A stretch of DNA of 64,000 nucleotides from Asterias amurensis (lineage: Eukaryota > Echinodermata > Asteroidea > Forcipulatida > Asteriidae). Both the position numbers and the translations under genes were made by a program. The stretch covers positions 20,072,544 through 20,136,543 of the forward strand of contig NC_092652.1 in NCBI RefSeq assembly GCF_032118995.1, in the 5' to 3' direction. Under the pieces are notes generated by a model, which was not told the origin of the DNA, searched no databases, and saw only the letters and a program-made list of their open reading frames with translations. This document shows positions 42,981 through 55,083 of this stretch, in pieces (the first letter of the stretch is position 1; each line of letters opens with the position of its first letter).

Positions 42981-43053
<73 letters not shown>

Positions 43054-46000
43054 TATTTGACCTCAACAAATACAAGTACATCAACAAGCTCAGCAAAAGT
43101 TAAACGAAAAGCAACGAACCAATCAAAATAATAACGAATACAATAAATGTACAAGCAAAAAGCACACAATAAATATAAAAAATAAAAATAAAAACCCCGA
43201 ACAGAACATGACAGGAGGGCAACTAGATAAGCAAAAAAAGGAATGAATTGAAGAGGAGCATGCAGGCATGGGGAGTAAATCAACTGAGGGAAACAACTGG
43301 ACAGACCAACAAGGAACAACTTATGTGGGTCAGGAACAACAAAAGTAAACTTGATTACTGTTGCTCGGAAGCATATTGTCCCACGCATAAGTAGCACTAA
43401 TCCAGAGGATTAAACGAAACACAATGGACATAGAACTGACTACATGGTTAACAAACTGACGTCATCAGGGCACAATTTCAAATTTCAAAAACTGTTTCTA
43501 TGCTGTAAAAGTTTTTTTTTTAAATATAAAAAAATGGGTAGGGCACCAGTCACAACAATGAAAACTTAAGGGACTTTAGCTAATAACCAGTTTCTGCTAG
43601 ATATATTTTTCTGTGCAAGGCAAGTTTTTTGTGCTTACAGGCTTCATGAAATTAGGCCAAGCCTAGTACTACTAGTTAAAGTACTACATGTAGGCCTACA
43701 GGTGCTAGTTGATAATCACTTTAAGCCCTATATATTCACAGAAATGGTTGTTGCGCTAAGCAGAATTTTTTTTAGCCTTCAAGAAAGACTCCGCTAGGGT
43801 CGAAACGTCAGGCCATTAACGATTTTTTGCATTTATATTCTGATAATAGTACAACCACTGGACCACGATTTTGAAGGGTTAGTGTCGTTGGGGGTTAAGG
43901 CTCACAAAACTTGTCAAGGAATGAAAATGAAGGATTGTGATTTTCAGACAATTTATGTATAATGCCATTATGGGGGTAACCCATTGTAACCATGTAGAAA
44001 TTTAAAAAGCCCTAAAGCAGGCCTTGTAAACTGTACTAACAAAAAAACAACTGTTGTTTTTTTCTTCTTTGCAGACAAATGAAGAGTTTGTCGCACGTAT
44101 GAATGGTTTCAAACAACGTAAAGATGCCCCACAGTCTCTCAGGACCTTTGTGGCACCATACATGAAATTGCCCGACACTGTGGACTGGAGACAGAAGGGA
44201 TACGTTACTCCAGTCAAGAACCAGGTAAGACACGAGACATTAGAAACTTTATTGGTCGTCGAAGTTGCGAGATAATCATGAAATAAAAAACACCCTTGTC
44301 ACACAAAGTTGTGTGCTTTCAGATGCTTGATTTTGAGACCTCAAATTTCAAATCTGGGCTCTCAAAATCAAATTCATGGAAAATTACTTCTTTCTTGAAA
44401 ACTACGTTACTTCAGAGAGAGCTGTTTCTCACAGTGTGTTGTACTATCAACAGCTTGTTACTCGTTACCAAGTAAAGTGTTATGCTAATAATTATTTTGA
44501 GTAATTACCAATAGTGTCCACTGTCTTTAAAACATGACAATTATTTGTACTCCCCTTGATTACCTGTTTCTGCCTCTCAACGTAAATTTAATTGTCTTCT
44601 CTCGCAGGAACAATGTGGATCGTGCTGGGCATTCAGTGCTACCGGCTCCCTGGAAGGACAGATGTTCAACAAGACTGGCGTCCTGCCAGATCTTAGCGAG
44701 CAGAATCTTGTAGACTGCTCTTACGTACAGGGAGACGATGGATGCAATGGAGGTCTCATGGATGATGCCTTTAAGTACGTCAAGAAGAACGGTCTGGATA
44801 AGGAGACTTGCTACCCTTACAAAGCTAAGGTAAGATAATTGTTGTTTTCATGTAATTTTGTTTTTTAGTTGTACTGATTGTGTATTTAAGTAGGACTTGA
44901 ATTTTGCATGGTGGAAATACGATATGGAAAGGTTTGCAGTAACACCATGTAATGACTATCTCTAATGAGTTGGGGCAGTTCTGAAAAGAACCGTTGGTTT
45001 CAACTCGGTTCTTTTCAGAACCAACCCAACTCATTAGAGATAGTCATTACATCATACATGGTGTTACCGCAAACCTTTACATATATGATTGTGTATAAAA
45101 GTTATATATTTATTGTATTGTATTTGAGGATAACTATTTTTTAATGATGTAAGTCTGATTTCTGATTTTGGGGGCCCTCAGAAAAATGAGCAAAACTGTT
45201 ATTAACAGGCCTGAAAAGTCTATCAAAGCCACATCCATGATGCATGTTAGTTAGCCATTGTACTCTTCAGAAATTCTCCTACTTTTGACCATAGGGCCAA
45301 ATATCATGTCTGATAGATGTACTCTTGAAGCTTCAAAATTAAAGTTTTCCCTCCTTTTTAACAAATTTGTCTTTGTGTGCAATTTAGTTTCTGCAGTTTT
45401 GATATTTGTATACATTTAGTTTTTAATTGGAAACAAGCTAGGTTATCTAACTAGCGGCTGCCAATTTTATATATTTGTTGTAAATAGTTAACTGGAATAA
45501 TAAGAATAATATTTGTAATAACATTAAAAATTGTCTTCATTTCTGAAACAATCCACAGGATGAAAATACATGCTACTTCAGAGACACCCCAGACTGCATT
45601 GCTGCTCATTGCACAGGGTTTGTTGACATTGAGGCTGGTAATGAAAAACAGTTGAAGGCAGCTTCTGCCACCGTAGGACCAATCTCAGTCGCTATCGATG
45701 CTAGCCACTCATCATTCCAACTTTACACAGAAGGTAAGCTTCTATCAAACTTTTTTTCTCGGTTTTCTGTTAGTGATTATCTTTGTTTTGTCTTTGTACA
45801 CGTAGATAATTTGAATATTATTTTTTGTATTTAGCGCCATGAGCACTTTGAAGGATTTGTGCACTTTATTATGTTTTTAATTTACTATTATTATTAATTT
45901 TTGTTGTCTTTATTTCTCTCTTGGTTCCACCTTGTAGCCTCTGTTTCTCTTTGATCAAGGCATGTAACTCTTCCGCCGATCCACAGTTTTTCGCATTTCA

Positions 46001-47339
46001 TGACTAAACTTTGCGTAAAATAATAACTTGCTGCGTGCAATAAACAAATCCGCAATAGATGCTCCGCGAAAGTTAACACACAAAATCATTACAATGTCAA
46101 GCACAGCTTGCTCTGGTGTGTTTTTATTGCTTGTTGTATGAGGCAACACGGGGAGAACTACTAAATACTGAAGCACCCAATAGCTTCAGTCCATGCAATC
46201 AAAAGAAAAATTATTTTCTTATTTTCTGCATTTTTGCGGCTGAAGAGTTGCATGCATGATTTCTCCTTGTTACCTCTTGGTTCTCTCTCATTGGATAGTT
46301 AAACAAAAATCAGGGGCAAACCCTGTTTAAGAATTAGTTCCAAACTTTTTCTCTCTTTAAGGATACTTTGGTTTTTTTCTTTGATGTTGTTAAAACCGTC
46401 CATGTTTATTTTATTTATTTCAATTTCTTGTTCATCCTTGATTTGTAGGTGTATACTCTGAACCAGAATGCAGTAGCTCAGAGCTTGATCATGGTGTATT
46501 GGTCGTTGGGTATGGAGTTGATGCTGACAGCGGTAACGCCTACTGGCTCGTTAAGAACAGGTGAGCATTAGTAGCCTCAACATATGATGTCACACTTTGT
46601 GGCTTGTGAATTATGCCCGAAACCTACGTCAATCCCCTTTCAAATGCATGTTTCGACCTCTTGTTCATTTCACATTGTGATTCACAGTCAAATTCCACGT
46701 ACTTTTATACATATAAAACTAAATTACATGCATGTATATGTACACACAAACACTGGACGCTGCATCCAGACGACCGAAAGTGCAGCTGACAAACATTACC
46801 TCGGACTAACCAAAATACAGATTATGGAAAGCTTACGTCACTGCAAGTTTATTCAATGAAATCATTGTATCCAATGAAATGAATTGGTCTATAAAACCAG
46901 TGCCTGTCTTTAGCCTTGCAGATAAGACAGGGGAAAGCCATCAACGCAAAATTAAAAAAAGATGGCTACCGTTGGTGACAATGTTATACTGACAATGTTA
47001 TACTGATGTTCAAACGTAGTGTTTAATTTGTTGGTTACAATCATGGAATGTTTTTTTTATTGAATTGAAAGTTTGCAGAATTTTTGTATTTGGTTGAATT
47101 ATCTGTTAAACACGATTTGAGTGTTTTACTAACAATTGGCCAACCATGCCAACCAGGGCAGTTTGTTTATCAACAACGGAAGTGTCTATTAACGTCTTAT
47201 AATACGTTTTTTTCTTTTTTCTCTCTCTTATTCGTACAGCTGGGGAGAGACATGGGGAATGAATGGTTACATCAAGATGTCAAGGAATGCCGACAACCAG
47301 TGTGGTATTGCAACATCGGCAAGCTACCCTTTGGTATAA
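38932..47339 (+). CDS. CTSL: Cathepsin L-like cysteine protease, 338 aa, seven exons
   Basis: This is a papain-family (C1A) endopeptidase, secreted to the lysosome as a proenzyme. Exons are 38932-39039, 40258-40407, 44075-44224, 44608-44829, 45559-45733, 46449-46560 and 47240-47339, all GT-AG, 1017 nt in frame with a TAA stop. A signal peptide of about 17 residues ([17 protein letters not shown]) leads into an I29 prodomain with an ERFNIN-type helix ([19 protein letters not shown]) and GMNVYGD. The mature enzyme starts near LPDTVDW. Catalytic Cys142 is in QCGSCWAF, His283 in [11 protein letters not shown] and Asn305 in WLVKNSWG, with Gln138 as oxyanion residue; GCNGGLM is also present. It ends SASYPLV, as cathepsin L does. 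Length is normal. It is unrelated in function to the P450 genes that flank it on both sides. Introns hold several MITEs. Confidence 0.96.
39562..39918. mobile_element. TTAA-flanked MITE in cathepsin L intron 1
   Basis: TTAA at 39558-39561 and 39919-39922. The arms AAAGGGTCTATGTAAC ... GCCCAAATCC are diverged, but a long inner palindrome is clear (GGTGCTGTAGTTTTTGGGAA against TTCTCAAAAACTACAGCACC). Confidence 0.75.
41567..41930. mobile_element. TTAA-flanked MITE, family 1, in cathepsin L intron 2
   Basis: TTAA at 41563-41566 then GGGCAGTGGACACTATTGG. The right end is AGTGTCCACTGCT then TTTAA (TTAA at 41931-41934). Intron 2 is 3.7 kb, enlarged in part by this copy. Confidence 0.82.
42979..43054. 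repeat. (ATT)n microsatellite
   Basis: About 24 uninterrupted ATT units. The following 350 bp (TTTGACCTCAACAAATACAA and on) may be the 3' part of an inserted retroelement whose tail is this repeat, but no protein match was seen. Confidence 0.85.
43780..43880. mobile_element. Possible Penelope-like element end
   Basis: GACTCCGCTAGGGTCGAAAC then GTCAGGCC is a phrase I associate with the ends of Penelope-like retroelements. This is pattern memory only; there is no coding support nearby. Confidence 0.25.
44250..44526. mobile_element. Left-truncated MITE, family 1, in cathepsin L intron 3
   Basis: It begins within about 25 bp of the exon 3 donor with TATTGGTCGTCGAAGTTGC and ends GTGTCCACTGTC then TTTAA. 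It makes up most of this 383-bp intron. Confidence 0.75.
44928..45078. mobile_element. Fold-back element in cathepsin L intron 4
   Basis: AAAGGTTTGCAGTAACACCATG pairs with CATGGTGTTACCGCAAACCTTT. The inner arms carry AATGACTATCTCTAATGAGT and its complement, and AGTTCTGAAAAGAACC. The arms are about 65 bp. It is non-coding. Confidence 0.85.
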
Positions 47340-50313
47340 GAATAGCTCATCTTATACATATCCCCTGGTGTAGGAATAGTGTGCTGTAATGTATTGCCCC
47401 ACCAGCTGCATTGGCCTATCACTGCATATTCATCATATGGGAATGATGTTTCAAGTTCCATCATACACAGCTGTGTCACAGAAAATGTATTTCAAAAACA
47501 ACGTTTTATGTCCATTTTTGGAAGCCACTACCTTTCTTCTAATGTCATTTTTTCACTGGCATTTATTTTTATACCTGCTCTTGAGAAACTTCAATGTCGC
47601 TCTTGTATCCGTTTGATTGAGCGCTATGAACTCTGTCTCACAACAAAGTTCATTGCAATTTTGGGGCTTTTTGATACTGTTGATTCTGTAGTTCACCGCT
47701 ACTCAACCAAGTATTCTATGTCTATGCAAAGTGATAAATATTTAACCTAGAGCCTGTGCTTTTGTTAAATTGTATAGATTTTTTCAAGTTATTTCTGTAG
47801 AGCCTTTTATCACACTGCTGCCATGGTGTTCTTGTGCCCTGTGTGCAACAGGGACCAGACCATCTTGGTGTCTTGGTGATTGAAGTACAAGTCAGCAGTT
47901 GTGGCTACGGCTACAACTGTTGCTAAAAGCTGGTGCTATGGTCCTTCTATGTTTCATCATTTGTTCATGTGACACTCATGTCGTAGCCGCTCATCTGGAT
48001 ATGGCTTACACTTTGAAATTGTATTTTCCCAGCAGCAGTCATGTTCTCTTCAAATTGTTCACTCTATGTACATGATTGTAGAAATTTGTGTTGAATGAGA
48101 TTTGAAATGGGCTGTTTAACAATCTCTAGAAATGATGTAGTTGTGTAGTGGCAATCTTGTCCACAGGCTAAATACAGTTTCTGCAAGTTGCTGCCACTCC
48201 TGTTGTTTTTTAGTTGATTTTATTTTTTAATTAATGTCAAATGTATTGTAGAGGCAATGGGTGAACAGGAAGAATTTGTGAAGTAACTCTTTCCTAACAC
48301 CAACTTAATAAGTATAAACAGTCACCAGCCATTTTATTAGAACACTAATGGTTTTTTTATCTCAGGCAAGCCAAAATGATACTCATCTTTTTGTGGATAT
48401 TTCTACCAAAGTTAACATATTTTATCATTGACATGTTTGATGGTGAGCTTTTTTCAGTATCTCATTAGTAGTGAAAATTATGTTTATCAGTTTCTTGTCT
48501 TTCTTCATATTTTGTTTGCGCTCAAGAAGGCTACCCTCCCCAGAGGTTCTATATTTTCATTTTTCAGATGATTGTAAAAAATGTAAGATTTTGTCCTTTA
48601 ACTTGGTGGAAGATTAAACTAAATTTTGTTAGTAGATCATAGATGAAGCCTAACCTTTTAAACGGGTTTTTTGTTTTTTGTTTTTTGTTTTTTTTAGGAT
48701 TTAGATTTTCTATTTTATTTTAGGCACAGTATTAATAGTTTTGATGTTTGCAAGTTGCAGTAACTTGTCGCAAACACCTCAGTCCTTGAAAACTTAATAC
48801 AAGTAGATTGCCGTTGACGTAACATGCAATGACGTCAATTGCCGCCAAAACAAGGAGTAGCCAATGAGCAGCCCATATGACATTCACGTGAGGGCGCCCT
48901 ACTCAAATGAAGTCACAATAATGCACAAGGTACGATGATGGAAACTTCTTAGTTAATTTCGAAGTGTCGACTTGTAACTTATTTGAATGTGAAGAAAAAC
49001 ACCTTATTTCACATTGTATTTAGAGACAGTAATAATGCACGTTATTTGTGGTAAATTGATGCCTTATCGCACTAAGGAACTTCACAAAGGAAAGGTGAAG
49101 GTGGCTCTGCTATTCGTAGGGTATACTCTGCAAAATAGTTCCAAGTTGCAAGTTTTAATCAATTTGTTTTTACACTCGGTTGTCTGCGCCGTCGAATATT
49201 GTGTGGAATAAATCAGTACTCGGCTCAACAAGATGAGAAAATAAACTATCAGGAAGAGCCATGCCACATACTTCAATCTGCTTAGATAATAATGAAAATG
49301 TAAATTTATGTAGTTTGATTATATACTTGCTACAAATAAATCGAATGAAATATTCAAATCCATCATTGTTGTTGTGTTTGCTGTTTTGGTACGTTCGCCT
49401 ACGGTGTTGTGCTTTTGTTATGGTAAACTCATTGTGCATTCAAAAAGGTTGTTTTTTCCTCGGACCAACGAAGGAGCTAAGTGGCATAACTACAGAGAAC
49501 ATTTAAACAAAATCAAACAGAATTTCAATTTTGTGATGTACTAATTTTTCAAAATTAGCAAAGCACAAACCTACTATTATATGTAAAAATCATATGTCAA
49601 TGGCTTGCTTGAATACAACAAGTTATATCGTGCATTGCAATAACGATGACTCTATCTCTCATATTTTCATGTTATCAACAATATAACTTGATGGGTTCTG
49701 TATGAATCATTAGAGCAATGAATGCTCTCTTTAATTTGGAAAAAAATAAAACAATAGGAACATCAAAGACTTGTAACACGCACATGTTTATCTACACTCT
49801 GAGTGCTCAATGTGCGCCTACAAGAATACACCCAAAATATCGGGGGAAAACCACAGGCATGGAATGACTAAAATGCAGAAGTTATAATGAGCAAGAAAAG
49901 GCAGGAGACATGAAATCCGTTTTGTGTTAATATATTTTATAAATTTCTAGAGAACTGGATGTTAGCCTTTAAAAACTTACATGACTACAACATGACTAAA
50001 ATGCGAATACAATGAGCAGGAAGATGCAAAGATATTAGTTGATATTGTTGAAATTTTTATAAAACTGGATGTTTGATTTTAATGAGCATATCAGAGTACA
50101 CTTACTAAGTTACGGTGACTTACACTGGGTGCACATAACAAGAAAAGAATAGCCTACATTAATCAAAGTTGTAAAGGTCAGGGCTAAGCAATTATTTATA
50201 TGCAAATTAATATGCAAATAGGAAAATTGCATCAGACTCAAAAACAACTGAGGGCGCACTTGGTATCGGCTCTGCCCCACACATAACCTTTTGTCCAAGG
50301 CCTTCATCGTGGC
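47340..50313 (+). other. Cathepsin L 3' untranslated region and downstream spacer
   Basis: No further exon is seen. The first 1.2 kb or so after the stop is AT-rich, free of known repeats and probably 3' UTR. ATTAAA at about 48612 is one possible polyadenylation signal, a weak call. From about 50100 the DNA resembles the flank downstream of gene F (CAGACTCAAAAACAACTGAG against the stretch near 57905), so it belongs to gene E. Confidence 0.4.
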
Positions 50314-50645
50314 TTGGACAGCTTCGTAGAGCCGGCCCAATCGAATGGAACGGGAGACAACACACGCGAGTGGCTAACCACGAGGGCTTTTTCCAACTTG
50401 TTTTGCGGTTTTGTTTATGAATTATGCATAGAGCATGAAACGTGCATTATTGTTTGCTGACTCGCTGACCCCGTCGCTTCTCATTGGTTTGGACTTTTGT
50501 TACCCTTTTGGGTAGCAAAAGTCGAGATTATAAAGATACATAAGATACCGCAAAAAAAAGTTGGAAAAGAGCCTCGTGTTCGCCACTTGCGTGTGTGGTC
50601 TCACGTTCCAGTCGCTTGGGACCGCGGGTCTACGAAGCTGTCCAA
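50314..50645. mobile_element. Fold-back element downstream of gene E
   Basis: TTGGACAGCTTCGTAGA at the left pairs with TCTACGAAGCTGTCCAA at the right. Inside, GACAACACACGCGAGTGGC and CCAACTTGTTTTGCGG have matching complements. The arms run about 110 bp with mismatches. Confidence 0.8.
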
Positions 50646-50981
50646 ACATACTGACGGAAGCCAAAGTATGCCTGGTTTTAAAATACACAGTTAGGTGTAC
50701 AGGATAGTCTCTTTTAACTTTTGGACCGCATGTTGAAATAACCAATTTCCAACTGACCTTTAAAATATAATGAAAAATGTTTTTAAATCTAATAAAACAG
50801 GTAATGCAATAATAACAGTTCAGCCAAGCAACTATTTTGTGAATTGAGAAAACATCATATAAACACGTGCCGAAACATTGGGGGGAGTATAAACGCGTAG
50901 TAAATCGAAGATGAACATCTTGTGAAACCACATTGTATTCCTCCCCCAGCCATAAAGATTGTGGAGTTGTGTGAGTCCGTT

Positions 50982-53900
50982 TTACTCTCTAGGAATGGCG
51001 CGAACTTCGAATGGAATTGGAGCCAACGTGACGCCGTTGATAGCCTTGAAAGATAATGGTTGAGAATCATCCGGTTTCTTGAAGGAGAACTGATGCAGTA
51101 AATGTGAGAAGAAGATGAACAGCTCCATCTTGGCAAGTTGCTCTCCTAGACACACCCGGCGACCTGCAAGGAAAACAAACAAAAAACCAGAAAAGTTAAA
51201 AATATATTTGGTATCAAAATTTCTCAGAGGTTAATGTAAAAAGCACACCACTGGCAAAGTTTCGTATTCAACTGAAATGCTATTGGATACTGTTTTTGCA
51301 CAAGGCAATTATTATTATTTGATGTGAATAGTGTTTGACTGTTCGAGTTGAAAATTTACCTGAACCAAAAGGCAGAAGTTCCAACCTTGGCTTAAAGGAA
51401 CCAGCCTCGTCAAGAAATCTCTCCGGGATGAATTTTTCTGGATCGGACCAGGTGGATGGATCGTGGCTGACGGCCCAAAGATTGGCAATAATCAATGTCC
51501 CCTTGGGGATATCGTAGCCAAGTAGTCTGGTATCCTCGGAGAACATGTGGGGAGGGTTGACAGCCACAATGGACGCCAGACGCTGCACCTCAAGGAGGGT
51601 CGCCTCAGTGTATGGCAGCTGAGGTTTGTCTGCGAGGCGTGGTAGACGATTTCTACCTACGCTGCCATCTATTTCCTGTTGTATCTTGGCTTGTACCTCA
51701 GGATAGGCCATCATGTACAGCAACGCCCAGCGGAGGGTGGTTGATGCAGTCTCTGTTCCAGCCGTAAATAGGTCAAAACACGTCAGCAACATATTGTCCA
51801 TGGTAATGTACTTCTTTGTATTCTCATTCTTATTGTCGTGGATCTCTCTGAGGAAGACATCGATGAAATCTTTCGGATTCTCGAGGTCTAAATTGCTTCG
51901 ATGGTTTTCCACGCTCTCCCGGATGAACTCGATAATTGAACGTATGTTACCTTCCATTTCTCTGGAAGTTGACGTGAATGACAAGTACTCCATGATGGGT
52001 AGGTACGTGTACATCTCTCCGCCGCCACTAAGCTCGAAGTTACGGCTCATTGACTTCAGCAGTTTCTGGAACTTTGGATCAGTGTAGTCGAATCTTTTAC
52101 CCAGGGTAACGGAGCAGATGACATTCGAGACAGCATTACTTAACAAAAGAGCTGGGTTGAATGAGTTCCCCTCGTGTTCCTTGATACCGTTGGTGAGGCA
52201 CCCTGCCTCGGTAGCGATGGCGTCCTCGAAGCTTGACCTCCACACGCCCAACCCTCTCAGTACTGACAGACAAAACTTCCTCTGCTGGAACCAGTTCTCA
52301 CCGGAGGCGTTACCTACACCTTTGGAGAAGAACAACACTAATTACATGAAGTTTTTTTTTCTCCCTGTGTATTAAAGCCTCTGGCCAAGGAGATTCGTGT
52401 TCATACTTGGGTCCCGTTCTTATTTGGCCCCTTTTAGACCGGCTCTAGAACCATTATTCCTCCATGATGCATATATGGTGGAGCAACGGAAACAACCAAA
52501 CGGATTACATTTTATTGTAAACTATTTATGCAGTTGGGAAAATTACAGAATTGGTTTTGCTAACAAAACAGTTGCTGGCACTGTAAGCACTTAATGTATT
52601 AATACACCATTTATACATGAACTGTCAAACCTGTAGAAGTTAGAGAACGATCATCAGTCAGGGTCATGAGAAAATAGTGAAAAAACGATTACACATTTTG
52701 CATGACATTAAATATGCAAACAACAAAATGAACAAAACGCTCACTAAGCGATAAACTCCTAAGCAAATTATTTATTTCTCATCTAATATGACATTTCAGG
52801 TAGAAATATTTCAAGGGATGTTTTCTACTATCGTCATCATTAGACCGTGTACGTGTAAATCTGTGATCTTCACGATCTTCACGATTTAGGGTTTTCTTTA
52901 TTTTTTGTAATTTTTGTAATTGTTAATATTTTTAGACTCGCAAGCCGAAGTGAATTTCACTGTACATGTATTTATATGTGTGACAATAAACAATTGAATT
53001 AAAGTTGAATTAAAGTTGAATTAAAGTTGATTTTGTTTTCTTACCAATTCTGTATAACAATCCTTTAAAGACACAAATAACCAGACATTGGGGCAGACTG
53101 AATGGATACAATTGGCTTAAACTACAAGATCAAGGACAGGTGATCATAAACCAACAAAGTGTGTTTTTTTTAATAAACCTACTTAAAAATAAGACTAACC
53201 GCAGTTTCATTCAAACTAAAGTTTTGATTGCCGGCTTATCTTCTCTATGTTAACTCTGTGATGTTAATTTTCTTTTTTCCCAGATATAACGATATTTTTG
53301 TATTTGGTTATTTATTTGTTTAACCTTTATACCTCCTTTTGACGCCACAAATAATTCGCAACGAATAATTCGGAAGTACGCAATGTAGGGCAATTCCCCT
53401 GCCAAAAATTCGCAGCGAAACAGGGCTGTGACGTCATAAACCGCATCGCATAATGTAAAAAAGTATGAATAAAGCCTGTACTAAGATGGATTGTACATGA
53501 CGCCGTTGACCACCATCTTTGATATGTACGCGTGAAATGATATACCATTGGCTGACAGTTGTAGCGTGCACCTTTTCAACGTTTCATCAAATATAGCGGT
53601 TGGTGACGCTATGTGCAATTCATCAATAGTGGACATCGGAGATAATTGTTGACGTTGATGTTCATGGCTTGTTTCGCCATATTGCAAACAGTTACGCAAA
53701 TTTTCAGGCAAATATTATTGATTTGTTCCATTGTTGCAAATTATTCACAAACAATTTGCGACACGGCTAAGTTCTCCAATACTAATTCAATGTAAATGTT
53801 TTTAGACCAAAGTGAACCTGTAACATGTTTGCTGTCCCCAGCATAATGTGTTATTATAGCGGTTTGGAAAGTATATTAAAGCAAAACTTACTTATGGCCT

Positions 53901-54249
53901 CTGGATCATTCGTCATCTTCCTGTAGAAGCTTGTGGGTGGACGAGCTGCGGTGTTGGGGTGACCAAGAGCCTCCTTGATGGAAGCGAAGCTGTTGACGAC
54001 CACCACCAATGTACCGCCTAGATTCATACTAAACACCGGTCCATAGGTCTTAGCCAGTCGGGTAATGTTCTTGTACTCGTCCCCGGCCAAGATTAGATTT
54101 GGGAAGTAGCCAAGAAGGGGCCATCCAGTCGGGCCGGGAGGAAGGTTCCTCGGCCGTCGGTAAAACCATGTAGCTATGAAGAGAGCTATCAACCCAACTA
54201 CCACTGACTTGACAGTCAATAAGCTAATTATCCCAAGTAGAAACGCCAT
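50982..54249 (-). CDS. Cytochrome P450, CYP2 type (gene E), 499 aa
   Basis: This gene encodes a probable microsomal mono-oxygenase on the minus strand. Exons are 54249-53892, 52319-51360 and 51163-50982, phase 1 introns, 1500 nt with the stop and unbroken. Motifs: anchor, NLPPGPTGWPLLGY, I-helix TAGTETAS, K-helix EVQR (E363/R366), IPERF, and FGSGRRVCLGE with Cys444. It ends EVRAIPRE. After the K-helix it has VAVNPPHMFSED, where A-D have ASLAITHM-like text, so the substrate-recognition region differs. The residue made across intron 1 is Ser120 (A+GT) where sisters have Gly. Intron 1 (1.6 kb) contains, on the plus strand, a stretch related to the DNA around K1 in the duplicated units. Confidence 0.92.
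52655..52890. repeat. Segment in intron 1 of gene E related to the K1 surroundings
   Basis: GTCATGAGAAAATAGTGAAAAA and TTTCTCATC ... AGAAATATTTCAAG ... TTCTACTATCGTC match DNA on both sides of K1 (15045-15080 and 16080-16215). Here no K1 is present and one TTAA stands at 52708-52711, so this is an empty site. The segment is probably an older repeat into which K1 inserted elsewhere. Confidence 0.7.
52990..53030. repeat. 11-bp tandem repeat AATTAAAGTTG
   Basis: Three copies stand in a row, just after ACAATAAACAATTG, which looks like the 3' end of an old retroelement. Confidence 0.75.
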
Positions 54250-54586
54250 GGTGTGTTCTGTTTGTCAATTCAGAGCTAACGAAAATGTGAGGTCTCAGAA
54301 CTCAACTTGTATACCCTGTGTACGAAACGACTCCCTCTTCACTGCTCTACTGGGTTGAGTATTAGCCGTGGGACGTGCAACCTTTAGCATTGTGTGTCAC
54401 GCAGCACCTTAATCCGTCAACGATTTTTATCAGAATAATCTCAACAATGATCCCTTTTCTTAAATTTTGCATACTGACCCAGACTATTTCAATGTTGAGT
54501 TGTGTTTGATTAACCTTTGATCGAACGATACGACCCCACTTTGCCAACTTGCTGAATATCTAGGGACCTACATATTTGCTTGTTAA

Positions 54587-54867
54587 AGGCACTGTACACG
54601 TTTAGTATTATTGCCAAAAGACCAGTATTTTCACCTGGTGTCCCAACATTATGCATACAATAACAAACCTATGAATATTTGGGCTCAATTGGACATCGTA
54701 GTTGCAACTTTACCTCTTTCTCAAAAAGTATATACGTTACTTCTGAGAGAGCTGTTTCTCATACTATCAACACCTTTCCTCGTTACCTAGTAAGTTATGC
54801 TAATGTTTTATGTCACTTTATGTTAAAAACACTCATTTTGAGTATTTACCAATAGTGTCGAGTGCCT
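54587..54867. mobile_element. TTAA MITE in the 5' flank of gene E
   Basis: TTAA at 54583-54586 then AGGCACTGTACACGTTTAG. The right end is AGTGTCGAGTGCC then TTTAA. The same insertion stands at the same place upstream of F and G, so it predates their duplication. Confidence 0.75.
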
Positions 54868-55083
54868 TTAAACAGTCATTCCCACCAGGGTTCACGTAAA
54901 CATCACGTGGTATTTGTGTTGGGTATTACTGCCTTGCTGAGTAAAATATAACATTCCGTTTTTTGGCAAATTATTGAAAGGTTGTCACACACTGACATCA
55001 CAATGGGACATTTGGGGATTGCACAGTGGCTGATACTGTGGGTAAGCCGTTAAAGGGGAGGTATACGTTTGGTGAGCACTCTA

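Noticed and set aside
42979-43397. Minus-strand frame next to the (ATT)n repeat as a membrane protein
   Set aside because: The hydrophobic look comes from AT-rich sequence; it resembles no family and follows a repeat tail.
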